Below are positions 16,604-24,815 of a stretch of DNA of 46,803 nt, piece after piece. The notes beneath the pieces were generated by a model. The model ran no database searches. It was not told the DNA's origin and was given only the letters and a program-made list of their open reading frames with translations. Position 1 is the first letter of the stretch; each line of letters begins with the position of its first letter. The stretch is from contig JAUNJY010000034.1 in NCBI GenBank assembly GCA_030535455.1, forward strand, positions 1 through 46,803. Direction: 5' to 3'. The position numbers and the translations under genes were made by a program. This stretch comes from a bacterium. GTDB lineage: Bacteria; Bacillota; Clostridia; Lachnospirales; Lachnospiraceae.

Positions 16604-16637
16604 GAGGCTGTTACCTTGACCTGAGGGTGACAGCCTC
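16604..16637 (+). other. Hairpin inside the BMC operon
   Basis: GAGGCTGTTACC and GGGTGACAGCCTC form a 12-bp stem with one G-U pair and a 9-base loop. No T run follows, so it is not a standard terminator. It may cap or stabilise the upstream mRNA and set the ratio of the main shell hexamer to later genes. Confidence 0.5.
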
Positions 16638-16660
16638 TAGTAAAAGTAGAGGTGAAACTT

Positions 16661-17200
16661 TTGGAAGCCAGTAAAGAAGAGTTAAGCAGGTTTATTGCAA
16701 AGATAATAGAGCTTTATGATCAGGAGAAGGAAAAAGAAAAGCAACGTATCCCTATGTATATCCTTTTTTCAGGAGAATGGGATGAACGGTATGCTTCTTT
16801 TTTTCAGCAGATAAAAGAGAGCTCATCCTATCAGCTAATTGGAATTCTTTCTAGGGAGCAGGCAGAAAAGGAAAAAATTCTGAAAGTAGCCATGAAAGAG
16901 TGCGAGAAAATCGTAATGAGAGAGGAAGCATTAGAGCGTAGGCTTTACAGTCAGACCACTGTTTTTCCTGTGCTTCACAGAGATATTTTAGCGAAGGCAG
17001 CCTTATGTATCCCAGACACATTTGAAGTGATATGGATGCAAAAGGCAATGGAGAGTGGCGGTAAGCTGGTTGTCATGGCAAATGGGCTAGATCCATTTAC
17101 AGGAAAGGAGCCAAGCGCTTATAGGGAGAGGGTTTTATCTTACATAAAGACGTTATTAGAATTTGACATAGAGATAAAGGTGGATGGTGAAGAGAGGTGA
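16661..17200 (+). CDS. BMC-associated flavoprotein-like protein
   Basis: A 179-residue protein read from the TTG at 16661, which has AGAGG 8 bases upstream; a GTG at 16652 overlaps that site. It begins with a helix (about 2-28, 'EELSRFIAKIIELYDQ') similar in pattern to encapsulation peptides. An alpha/beta body follows, with IPMYILFSGEWDE as a first strand and loop and 'LHRDILAKAALCIPD' then 'AMESGGKLVVMANGLDP' near the end. That order recalls flavoprotein-domain proteins of the phosphopantothenoylcysteine decarboxylase type found in other BMC loci. The match is weak, no flavin-binding residue can be named with confidence, and it could be another BMC accessory protein. Its stop is 4 bases before the next start. 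Confidence 0.55.
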   Translation: MEASKEELSRFIAKIIELYDQEKEKEKQRIPMYILFSGEWDERYASFFQQIKESSSYQLIGILSREQAEKEKILKVAMKECEKIVMREEALERRLYSQTTVFPVLHRDILAKAALCIPDTFEVIWMQKAMESGGKLVVMANGLDPFTGKEPSAYRERVLSYIKTLLEFDIEIKVDGEER

Positions 17201-17204
17201 CATT

Positions 17205-17753
17205 ATGAAAGATGCACTAGGACTGGTGGAAATCCGTGGAATGTCTACAGCAATTCAGGTTGCAGATACTATGGTAAAGACCGCTAATGTGCGTATTGTT
17301 GATATGGAAAATACTAGAGGTTTGGGATATATGACCATAAAGGTGGCTGGTGATGTTGGTGCGGTAACTGCAGCAGTGGAAGCAGGAAAGAAGACCGGCA
17401 TGCTGTATGACAAGTTTATAGCAGCCAAAGTAATACCAAGACCTGCAGAGGGAATGGCAGCTGTCTTTTGTAAGGAAGAAGAGCCAAAGCCAAAAAAGCA
17501 AAGGACCATAGAAAAGCCTAAGACGGTGGAAAAGCCTAAGAAGGAAAGTAAGACGCCTAGAAAACGGGAAAAGGAAGTAAGCAAGAAATTAAAGACTGAG
17601 AGTAACCCAAGTAAGGAAGCAGAATTAAAAATAGAACAAAAAATGGAACCGAAATTGGAGGAGCCTCAAAAAACAGAGGTAATCAAAGAAACAGAAGTAC
17701 CACAAGTAAACAATGGTGAACAGGAAACAGACCATCAGGACAATAAGGAGTGA
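17205..17753 (+). CDS. BMC-H shell protein with a long charged C-terminal tail
   Basis: Residues 1-88 are a standard BMC-H hexamer subunit (LGLVEIRGMSTAIQVADTMV, then GDVGAVTAAVEAG and KVIPRP). From about residue 90 to 182 the protein continues as a low-complexity tail rich in Lys, Glu, Pro and Thr, with repeated 'EKPK' and 'KPKK' patterns; it turns more acidic at the end. The first part is basic, the last part acidic. Other hexamers with extensions, such as PduK, carry a small domain instead, so this is different. The tail may bind cargo, scaffold other shell parts or anchor the particle. GAGAGGTGA precedes the ATG at 17205. Confidence 0.92.
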   Translation: MKDALGLVEIRGMSTAIQVADTMVKTANVRIVDMENTRGLGYMTIKVAGDVGAVTAAVEAGKKTGMLYDKFIAAKVIPRPAEGMAAVFCKEEEPKPKKQRTIEKPKTVEKPKKESKTPRKREKEVSKKLKTESNPSKEAELKIEQKMEPKLEEPQKTEVIKETEVPQVNNGEQETDHQDNKE

Positions 17754-17760
17754 GTAGACC

Positions 17761-18024
17761 ATGATCTTAGCTAAAGTAGTAGGAAATGTTGTTGCAACAA
17801 GAAAAGACGACACCTTGGTAGGATATAAGCTTATGGTTATTAAGCGAATTGATGCCAAAGGAGAATTTATTGATCTTGAAGAGGTGGCTGCAGATTATGT
17901 TGGCTCAGGTATTGGCGATGTGGTACTGGTAGGAACAGGTTCTTCAGTACGTGTAGAAGATAATAGGCGCAGAGTGGCAATTGATATGGCAATCATAGGA
18001 ATTGTAGATACCGTTGATGTGTAG
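17761..18024 (+). CDS. pduN: BMC-P pentameric vertex protein, EutN/PduN/CcmL type
   Basis: A protein of 87 residues that caps the vertices of the icosahedral shell as a pentamer. It has the family start (MILAKVVGNVVATRKDD), the LVGYKLMVIK strand and the VGSGIGDVVLVGTGSS motif. AAGGAG precedes it and it follows the tailed hexamer after 7 bases. It is the only pentamer gene in the locus. Confidence 0.96.
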   Translation: MILAKVVGNVVATRKDDTLVGYKLMVIKRIDAKGEFIDLEEVAADYVGSGIGDVVLVGTGSSVRVEDNRRRVAIDMAIIGIVDTVDV

Positions 18025-18050
18025 GCAAATGGAAAGGAAGTAGAATTGAC

Positions 18051-19364
18051 ATGAGAATAGGAGTATTTCCTACTGTGAATGATGCGGTTCTGGCTGCACG
18101 TAAAGCATATGAACGTTATATGGAACTGGGGATTAATGAGCGTCAGCAGATCGTTGATGCAATTAAACAAAGGTTAGAGTCAGAGGTAGAAATCATTGCA
18201 AGAATGACAGTAGAAGAAACAGGCATGGGCTGTGTGGAGGATAAGATAAGAAAGCTAAGATTAGCGATTGAAAAGACACCGGGAGTAGAGGACTTGGTTA
18301 CGGAAGTGAAAACTGGAGATCATGGAATGACTTTATTTGAACTTTCATCCTATGGAGTGGTTTGTGCCATTCATCCATGTACCAATCCTTGCGCTACGTT
18401 AATCAACAATACGATTGGAATGTTAGCAGCAGGAAATGCCGTAATACATTGTCCAAATCCTAGAGCAGTAAAAGTATCAGTCTATGTGACTGAATTGATC
18501 AGCAATGTGATTGTAAATGTATGTGGTATTGATAATTTGGTGGTAACGCTGAATGAAAGCTTAATGATGCTGACAGATGAAGTAATGCATCATCCGGATG
18601 TAGATATGATAGTTGTAACAGGCGGCAATGGAGTATTATATGAAGCAATGAAGAGTGGTAAAAAGGTGATAGGTGCAGGACCAGCCAATCCTGTAGCAAT
18701 TGTAGATGAGACTGCAGATATGGAAAAAGCTGCATTTGACATCGTACAAGGAGCATCCTTTGACCATAACATAATGTGCACTTCAGAAAAAAGCATTGTA
18801 ATTGTAAGCGAGGCAGCAGAAAACTTTATTAGAGAGTTAAGACGCAACCAAGTATATTTTGTAAATGAGGAAGATGAGAGACAGAGACTTTCTCAGCTTG
18901 CGGTAACCAGTGATCGCCGGATTAATCGAAAGTTAGAAGGAAAATCTGCTAATGAGATTTTAAAGCAGGCAGGAATATCCTGTGATAGAGAAATTAAACT
19001 TATTGTTGTAGAGACCGCCAAACATCATCCATTTGCAACGATTGAGCTATTGATGCCAATTGTTCCTCTTATAAAGGTGATGGATTTTGAGGAAGCATTA
19101 GAAACAGCCAAAGAAATTGAGCAGAACTACCATCATACGGCAATGATACATTCACAATGTATTGATCGTCTGAATGAGGCAGCAAAGAAAATGCAGACAG
19201 CTGTTTTTGTAAAGAATGGATCTTCCTTGGCAGGATTGGGATTTTTAGGAGAAGGACCAACCAGCTTTACTATTGCTACTGCAACGGGAGAAGGTACAAC
19301 ATCGGCCAGACACTTTACAAGGAGAAGACGATGTACTCTGACAAGTGGGTTCTCCATCCGTTGA
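18051..19364 (+). CDS. CoA-acylating aldehyde dehydrogenase, copy 1, short and Cys-rich
   Basis: A PduP/EutE-family aldehyde dehydrogenase of 437 residues, expected to oxidise propionaldehyde (or a similar aldehyde) with NAD and CoA. The catalytic Cys243 is in SFDHNIMC. The segment HPCTNPC (108-114), near the cofactor site, carries extra Cys where copy 2 has TPTTNPT. The cofactor-binding stretch IGAGPANPVAIVDETAD is kept. The protein starts straight in the catalytic domain and lacks the 20-residue targeting helix and linker seen in copy 2 (25641). It may be an unencapsulated form, a partner in mixed oligomers, or a specialised enzyme. Spacing to the pentamer gene is 26 bases, so it is in the same operon. 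Confidence 0.9.
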   Translation: MRIGVFPTVNDAVLAARKAYERYMELGINERQQIVDAIKQRLESEVEIIARMTVEETGMGCVEDKIRKLRLAIEKTPGVEDLVTEVKTGDHGMTLFELSSYGVVCAIHPCTNPCATLINNTIGMLAAGNAVIHCPNPRAVKVSVYVTELISNVIVNVCGIDNLVVTLNESLMMLTDEVMHHPDVDMIVVTGGNGVLYEAMKSGKKVIGAGPANPVAIVDETADMEKAAFDIVQGASFDHNIMCTSEKSIVIVSEAAENFIRELRRNQVYFVNEEDERQRLSQLAVTSDRRINRKLEGKSANEILKQAGISCDREIKLIVVETAKHHPFATIELLMPIVPLIKVMDFEEALETAKEIEQNYHHTAMIHSQCIDRLNEAAKKMQTAVFVKNGSSLAGLGFLGEGPTSFTIATATGEGTTSARHFTRRRRCTLTSGFSIR

Positions 19365-19379
19365 CAAAAGGAGTAAGAT

Positions 19380-20489
19380 ATGGAAAAGATTATTAATAAG
19401 GCTACAATTTATTCTGGAGTCGATTCCTTAGACCGACTAAATCAAATAGAAAATAAAAGGGTCTGGTTAATTTGTGACCAGTTCCTTGTCCAAAATGGAA
19501 GTATAAAGCAGATTGAAGAACGATTACAAGAAAAAAACCAAGTGGAGGTCTTCAAAGACGTAGTTCCTGATCCCCCAATTGAAGTAATTGCAAAAGGTAT
19601 CGTTCTGGCAGCAAAGATTAAGCCGGAAGTGATGATTGCCTATGGTGGCGGATCATCCATAGATACGGCAAAAAGCATTTTATATTTTTCAAAGATTGCA
19701 CATATCTTTAAAAAGGTACAATTTATTGCAATACCAACCACCAGTGGTACCGGTTCTGAAGTGACTGCAACAACTGTAATTACGGATCAGCAAGTAAAAC
19801 ATCCAGTGACGGATGAGCAACTGGTTCCAGACGAAGTAATTCTTTGTCCTTCCCTTACCGTATCTGTTCCACCTAGTGTTACGGCAAATACAGGTATGGA
19901 TGTACTGACTCATGCAATTGAGGCTTATGTATCAGTGAATGCAAGTACGTATTCAGATGCCTTAGCAGAAAAAGCTTGTGAGCTGGTATTTGACTCGTTA
20001 TTTACATGTTATAAGGAAGGAAATAACCTTGAAGCAAGAAGCAGAATGCAGCAAGCATCTAATCTGGCAGGAAGCGCATTTAATATGGCAGGATTAGGGA
20101 TGAACCATGCAATTGCACATCAAATTGGAGGTAAGTTTCATATTCCACATGGACTAGCCAATTCCTTGCTGTTAACCAAAGTGATTGAAAAGAATTGTAT
20201 GGATTGCAAGGCTAAAAGCCGTTATGCCAACCTTTCCAGAAAATTAGGTTTTGCAAAGAAAGAGGATTGTGATAGCAAGGCGGTTACCTCTTTAGTCAAA
20301 CAGATTACCAACTTGCAAATCCAGATGGATATGCCGATGAAATTAAGCGAATGTAAGGTGAAGCAAGAGGATTTAGTTGCAATTATAGTAATAATGTCTA
20401 AAGATGCTTTGCAAGATGCATGCAGATTGACAGCACCATCCATATATAATAATGACGAAATTGTGAAAATTTTGTTAAGTATATACTAA
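19380..20489 (+). CDS. Iron-dependent alcohol dehydrogenase, PduQ-like
   Basis: A group III (iron-type) alcohol dehydrogenase of 369 residues. It should reduce part of the aldehyde to the alcohol (1-propanol or 1,3-propanediol) and so regenerate NAD for the aldehyde dehydrogenase. The NAD site GGGSSIDTAK and the PTTSGTGSEVT motif are clear. The metal ligands come from DVLTHAIEAY, NHAIAHQIGG and HIPHG, all present. It has an AAGGAG site and follows aldehyde dehydrogenase copy 1 after 15 bases. Confidence 0.93.
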   Translation: MEKIINKATIYSGVDSLDRLNQIENKRVWLICDQFLVQNGSIKQIEERLQEKNQVEVFKDVVPDPPIEVIAKGIVLAAKIKPEVMIAYGGGSSIDTAKSILYFSKIAHIFKKVQFIAIPTTSGTGSEVTATTVITDQQVKHPVTDEQLVPDEVILCPSLTVSVPPSVTANTGMDVLTHAIEAYVSVNASTYSDALAEKACELVFDSLFTCYKEGNNLEARSRMQQASNLAGSAFNMAGLGMNHAIAHQIGGKFHIPHGLANSLLLTKVIEKNCMDCKAKSRYANLSRKLGFAKKEDCDSKAVTSLVKQITNLQIQMDMPMKLSECKVKQEDLVAIIVIMSKDALQDACRLTAPSIYNNDEIVKILLSIY

Positions 20490-20543
20490 AAAAACCATCT
20501 GTGATAGAATAATGATATAAAGTATTTTCAAATGGAGGTACTC

Positions 20544-21881
20544 ATGGATTATATCTATCAAAGAAACAGTCAGGATGAAGACGGATCGAACGAGCATAAA
20601 AATGATGAAATCAGTCAATTCGATATTATTCATTTGTTTGGTAAAAAAACCTTGGAGGAAATCCAAGAAAGAATTTCAAAGGCAACAGGGTTAGCATTTA
20701 TTACGGTTGATTACAAAGGGGAGCCCATAACAAAGGACACATCATTTACAGACTTTTGCCTGGCTATACGTGCAGATCAGAAGACAATTGGATGCTGTAA
20801 GGCATCAGATGCATTTGGTGGCATACAAGCTGCAGTCTCACAAAAGCCAAGTATCTATTTTTGTCCATGTGGCTTACTAGAGGTAGCAATTCCTATTGTT
20901 GTAAAAGGACATTATCTGGGAGGATTTATTGGAGGCCAGATACGTTGTAATGATGCTCCAAAAGAAGTTGCAAAGCTGAGAAATGTGCTTGGCCAGAAAT
21001 TTAGCTTGCCAAAAGAACTAAGGGAAAGCAAGTTATATGATCAAATACAGGAGTTATCCTATCAAAAGTTTGTGGACATAGCCAATTTAATTTCATTAAT
21101 TATTAATCAGCTAAGTGAGAAAGAGCTTTCAAAAAAGATTCAAAAAGAAAACTTGCAGAAGGAAATAGAAATAATCAATGCATCTAATCAAAACCTGCTC
21201 TTAGAAAATAAATTAAAGAGTGCAGAAATCGCGGAGTTAACGGAACAGTTAAATCCTTATTTCTTAGTGAATACACTGACTTCTATCTCGAATCTTGCGA
21301 CCATTGAAGATGCCACAAGAACCAATGAGATGCTTGTCATGTTTGCAGATTACATAAAAGAAAATCTTACAGCCAGAAAAAAATTCCGACCTATATCGGA
21401 AGAACTTAAAAGTGTGGAGTGGTATTTGAAAATGCAAAAGATTCGTTATGGGGATCGGCTGAACTTTTCAATTCAAATTCCTGAAAAAATGGGAATGCAG
21501 AAAATACCATCACATATTCTTTTGTCTTTTGTGGAGTATGCAATCTTTTACGGGATTGCCATGAAGACAGAGCCTGGCACGGTAACGATTGAAGGAAATT
21601 ATAAGGACGATGACATTGTCTTTGTTGTAAAGGATGATGGACCAGGTATGAGCCAATCAGAGCTGGAACAGCATTTTTCCAACTACAAGGGTGGATTTGA
21701 AGGCGATAGCATTATGCTTGGTGTATCTAATGCTAGGCAGAGAATGGTTACTCTGTATGGTAAGAAATATGATGTTTCTATGGAAAGTATTGCGAAAAAG
21801 GGGAGAGTCATTACCATAAGTTATCCAAAATATTTTGAAGAAAGGATAGAAGTAAATGTATCAAATATTAATCGTGGATGA
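20544..21881 (+). CDS. PocR-domain sensor protein with a degenerate histidine kinase module
   Basis: A 445-residue protein from the ATG at 20544, whose site GGAGG overlaps an upstream ATG at 20532. Residues about 25-190 form a PocR ligand-sensing domain rich in Cys (FC72, CC84-85, C107, C109); PocR senses 1,2-propanediol in Salmonella. A short coiled coil leads to a LytS-type kinase module. There the usual QxNPHFLFN motif reads QLNPYFLVN, so the phospho-acceptor His is Tyr239. The N-box VENA reads VEYA (Tyr332). The G1 motif DDGPGM remains. It overlaps the response regulator by 26 bases. It probably senses the diol or its metabolites, but may not phosphorylate itself. Confidence 0.88.
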   Translation: MDYIYQRNSQDEDGSNEHKNDEISQFDIIHLFGKKTLEEIQERISKATGLAFITVDYKGEPITKDTSFTDFCLAIRADQKTIGCCKASDAFGGIQAAVSQKPSIYFCPCGLLEVAIPIVVKGHYLGGFIGGQIRCNDAPKEVAKLRNVLGQKFSLPKELRESKLYDQIQELSYQKFVDIANLISLIINQLSEKELSKKIQKENLQKEIEIINASNQNLLLENKLKSAEIAELTEQLNPYFLVNTLTSISNLATIEDATRTNEMLVMFADYIKENLTARKKFRPISEELKSVEWYLKMQKIRYGDRLNFSIQIPEKMGMQKIPSHILLSFVEYAIFYGIAMKTEPGTVTIEGNYKDDDIVFVVKDDGPGMSQSELEQHFSNYKGGFEGDSIMLGVSNARQRMVTLYGKKYDVSMESIAKKGRVITISYPKYFEERIEVNVSNINRG

Positions 21882-22878
21882 TGATGTATTGATGAGACAG
21901 GCGCTTCGGGTAATGATTGAGAAAATAGACGGTTTTTCAGTAGCAGCAGAAGCAGAGACTGGAGAGGAAGCAATTTATCTTTGTAAGATGAATAAAATTG
22001 ATCTTATATTTATGGATATCATGATGCCTGGAATTTCTGGTATCGAAGCAAGCAAGACGATAAAAGAATGGGATTCTTCCATTGTCATATACTTGTTATC
22101 CGCCTATTCAAATTTTTATTTGGCGAAGCAGGCATTAAAGTCTAATGTTAAGGAATACATATCGAAACCAATTTCATTTAGCATGTTATCGGGGCTTTTG
22201 GCGAACTTTAAAACGGAGCAGGAAGGCTCTGCAAGATATCAGTTAAATGTATTGATGGAAATTATCAAAGAAAAAGAGTTTAAGCGTGTTTATTATGATC
22301 TTGGCACGATTGTGGATGAGATTTACAATCATGCAAATGACGAACCAGAAAAAGTATACGAGATTTTTACCTATCTTGGGCAAAGCTTGTTAAATAGCAG
22401 TCATTTTCTTGATGGGGAGAGTAAAAAGATTGAAGAGTTATTTGCATTGAATGAAGCATTGATACTAGAACGCAAAGTAACCGAACTATGGCTGTTTCGC
22501 GTTATGAATTATATATTCCAGCAAAATAGTATACGGCGTTACCCTTTATTAGAAGCGGCATTTGCTTATATCGAAGATAACATCAAGAAGGACATTGGTT
22601 TAAATCAGATTATTGAGAATTGCTCCATAAGCCAAGGGTATCTTAGCAGGATTTTCAAAAGCCAGTTTCATACAAGTGTAATGGATTATATTCATATTCG
22701 AAAATTAAATCTGGCAAAAGGGTATTTTTTCTTTACTGATGAAAGTATTGCAGAGATCGCATTTAAACTGGGATATAACGAAAGCAGTTATTTTAGCAAG
22801 GTATTTAAAAAGTATGAAAAAATGACAGTAAATCAATATAAAAGTACAATATATAATCGCAGCTTGGATCAGCAATAG
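21856..22878 (+). CDS. Response regulator, receiver plus AraC-type DNA-binding domain
   Basis: A 340-residue regulator. The receiver domain is intact: acidic pocket Asp8-Asp10, phosphorylation site Asp54 in FMDIMMP, and Lys in SKPIS. A middle helical region (about 125-230) links to a C-terminal AraC-type helix-turn-helix pair (about 235-335), including 'GYLSRIFKSQF' and 'IAEIAFKLGYNESSYFSKVFKKY'. It should activate the BMC operon promoters. Its start overlaps the sensor gene, so the two are co-translated. Because the partner lacks its His, phosphorylation may come from elsewhere or not be needed. Confidence 0.93.
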   Translation: MYQILIVDDDVLMRQALRVMIEKIDGFSVAAEAETGEEAIYLCKMNKIDLIFMDIMMPGISGIEASKTIKEWDSSIVIYLLSAYSNFYLAKQALKSNVKEYISKPISFSMLSGLLANFKTEQEGSARYQLNVLMEIIKEKEFKRVYYDLGTIVDEIYNHANDEPEKVYEIFTYLGQSLLNSSHFLDGESKKIEELFALNEALILERKVTELWLFRVMNYIFQQNSIRRYPLLEAAFAYIEDNIKKDIGLNQIIENCSISQGYLSRIFKSQFHTSVMDYIHIRKLNLAKGYFFFTDESIAEIAFKLGYNESSYFSKVFKKYEKMTVNQYKSTIYNRSLDQQ

Positions 22879-22885
22879 CAAAAGT

Positions 22886-22902
22886 TTCCTTGAGACAAGG
22901 AA
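22886..22902 (+). other. Tight hairpin before metK
   Basis: TTCCTTG pairs with CAAGGAA around a three-base loop, between the response regulator and metK. No T run follows. It could be an mRNA processing or pausing element. Confidence 0.3.
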
Positions 22903-22942
22903 GTAGAAGGTTGTATATCCCATAAAAAGGGCAGGTGATAGC

Positions 22943-24130
22943 ATGAAAGAATATTTGGTGACTTCAGAATCAGTGGCAGCAGGCCATCCGGACAAGCTTT
23001 GTGATCAAATTTCAGATGGTATTTTAGATGCTTATCTTCGGATTGATCAGAATGCACATGTTGCAATCGAGACCATGGCATCTAAAAATACCATTATGAT
23101 TGCAGGAGAAGTCATGGCAAAAGGAAATGTGGATGTGACTGAAGTTGCTAGAAAGATTATAAAGGATATTGGCTATACATCAAAAGAGTGTGGCCTAGAT
23201 TATCATAACTGCATTATTTTGACCAATATCAACACCCAATCTCCAGATATTTTAAGAGGGGTCAGCAAAAAAGAGGACGGAGAAGAGGTAATTGGCGGTG
23301 GTGACCAAGGAATTATGTACGGATATGCGGTCGATGAGACTGCAAACTATATGCCTTATACATGTGAATTGGCACATCGTCTGGTGATGCGTTTGGACCA
23401 AGTAAGAAAAGATGGAACAGTTGGCTTCCTGCTTCCCGATGGGAAGGCTCAGGTTACCATGCGATATAATAAAAAAGATAGGCCAATCCAGATCGAAAGT
23501 GTTGTACTTTCTGCCCAGCATAAAGCCGATGTTTCGGAAGATGTGGTTAGAAAGACATTGTTAAAGGAAGTAATCCTTCCTGTAATATCAGGAAAGTATC
23601 TAAGGGAAGATACGAAAATACATATTAATCCAACCGGACGTTTTGTTGTAGGCGGTCCTGAGGGAGATACCGGTCTTACCGGAAGGAAGATCATAGTGGA
23701 TACTTATGGTGGAGTAGGAAAACATGGCGGTGGTGCATTTTCAGGGAAAGATGCAACTAAAGTTGACCGTTGTGCGGCGTATATGGCAAGGTATGTTGCA
23801 AAGAATATTGTAGCTGCAAAGCTGGCAAGCAGATGTGAAGTTTCACTGGCTTATGTAATAGGTGGAATTGAGCCGGAAGCAATTACAATCAATACCTTTG
23901 GAACAGAACGAATTAATACTGAAATTATTGAGTCTATTGTAAGAGAGATGTTTTCTTTTTCTGTTGCAAATATTATACGAGGACTTGAGTTACGTAGACC
24001 ACAGTTTTTAAAGACAGCTGCATATGGACATTTTGGCAGAGAGAATGAAGGGTTTCGATGGGAAGATACCGATATGGCGGAACGCTTGAGAGATCTTACA
24101 GCCAGAAAGGTCTATGAAAGCTTATGGTAA
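22943..24130 (+). CDS. metK: S-adenosylmethionine synthetase inside the BMC locus
   Basis: This enzyme makes AdoMet from ATP and methionine. It is full length (395 residues) with GHPDKLCDQISD, the GGDQGIMYGYA loop, GGPEGDTGLTGRKI and GGGAFSGKDATKVDR, all expected for an active enzyme. A local copy is explained by the activase at 14473, which consumes AdoMet to charge the glycyl radical enzyme. No encapsulation helix is visible, so it may supply AdoMet from the cytosol. The start has GGCAGGTGAT in front. Whether the genome has another, housekeeping metK cannot be seen here. Confidence 0.95.
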   Translation: MKEYLVTSESVAAGHPDKLCDQISDGILDAYLRIDQNAHVAIETMASKNTIMIAGEVMAKGNVDVTEVARKIIKDIGYTSKECGLDYHNCIILTNINTQSPDILRGVSKKEDGEEVIGGGDQGIMYGYAVDETANYMPYTCELAHRLVMRLDQVRKDGTVGFLLPDGKAQVTMRYNKKDRPIQIESVVLSAQHKADVSEDVVRKTLLKEVILPVISGKYLREDTKIHINPTGRFVVGGPEGDTGLTGRKIIVDTYGGVGKHGGGAFSGKDATKVDRCAAYMARYVAKNIVAAKLASRCEVSLAYVIGGIEPEAITINTFGTERINTEIIESIVREMFSFSVANIIRGLELRRPQFLKTAAYGHFGRENEGFRWEDTDMAERLRDLTARKVYESLW

Positions 24131-24165
24131 TACATCAGAACGTTTGGGAAATGGAGTTGGATAGG

Positions 24166-24801
24166 ATGGAAAATGAGCAGTTAGTACAGCTGATTGTTAA
24201 GAATGTGATGACTCGTTTAAATGAAATGGATAATCATAAAATTCCAATTGGAGTTTCAAACCGTCATGTACATTTATCACAAGAAGATTTGGAAGTACTG
24301 TTTGGCAAAGGCTATCAGCTTACAAAAAAAGCTGATTTAGCGCAGCCAGGTCAGTTTGCTTCCAATGAAACAGTTACAGTGCGCGGCCCTAAAGGCGAAT
24401 TTAAAAATGTAAGGATCCTTGGACCATTACGTAAGAAAAGTCAGGTTGAGATTTCTCTTACAGATAGCTTTCGTCTTGGGGTAAAGGCACCGATTAAAGA
24501 GTCTGGTGACCTTGCTGGGACACCTGGTTTGTCGTTAATTGGACCAGTTGGAACGATTGATCTTCCACAGGGAACAATCGTTGCCTTACGTCATATTCAT
24601 ATGACACCAGCACAGGCACAGGCATTTGGTGTAAAAGACAAGGATATTGTTGAAGTAGAGACATTCGGTGATAGAAAAGGAATATTAGGCAATGTGCTGG
24701 TTCGTGTTTCAGATCAGTTTGCCTTGGAGATGCACGTTGATATTGATGAAGCAAATGCTTGCTTTTTAAAGAATAAGGATTATGTGATCCTACATAAATA
24801 G
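24166..24801 (+). CDS. pduL: Phosphate acyltransferase PduL, copy 2, with encapsulation helix
   Basis: A second PduL, 211 residues from the ATG at 24166; GGAG lies 9 bases upstream. Earlier in-frame ATGs at 24124 and 24151 are less well placed. Residues 1-21 (MENEQLVQLIVKNVMTRLNEM) form an amphipathic helix of the encapsulation-peptide kind, then the catalytic core begins at IPIGVSNRHVHLS. Zinc motifs NRHVHLS and RHIHMT are present. The core closely resembles copy 1 at 7890, so the pair is a duplication with different targeting. This copy should recycle CoA inside the compartment. Confidence 0.95.
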   Translation: MENEQLVQLIVKNVMTRLNEMDNHKIPIGVSNRHVHLSQEDLEVLFGKGYQLTKKADLAQPGQFASNETVTVRGPKGEFKNVRILGPLRKKSQVEISLTDSFRLGVKAPIKESGDLAGTPGLSLIGPVGTIDLPQGTIVALRHIHMTPAQAQAFGVKDKDIVEVETFGDRKGILGNVLVRVSDQFALEMHVDIDEANACFLKNKDYVILHK

Positions 24802-24815
24802 TGGAGTGACAAGAT

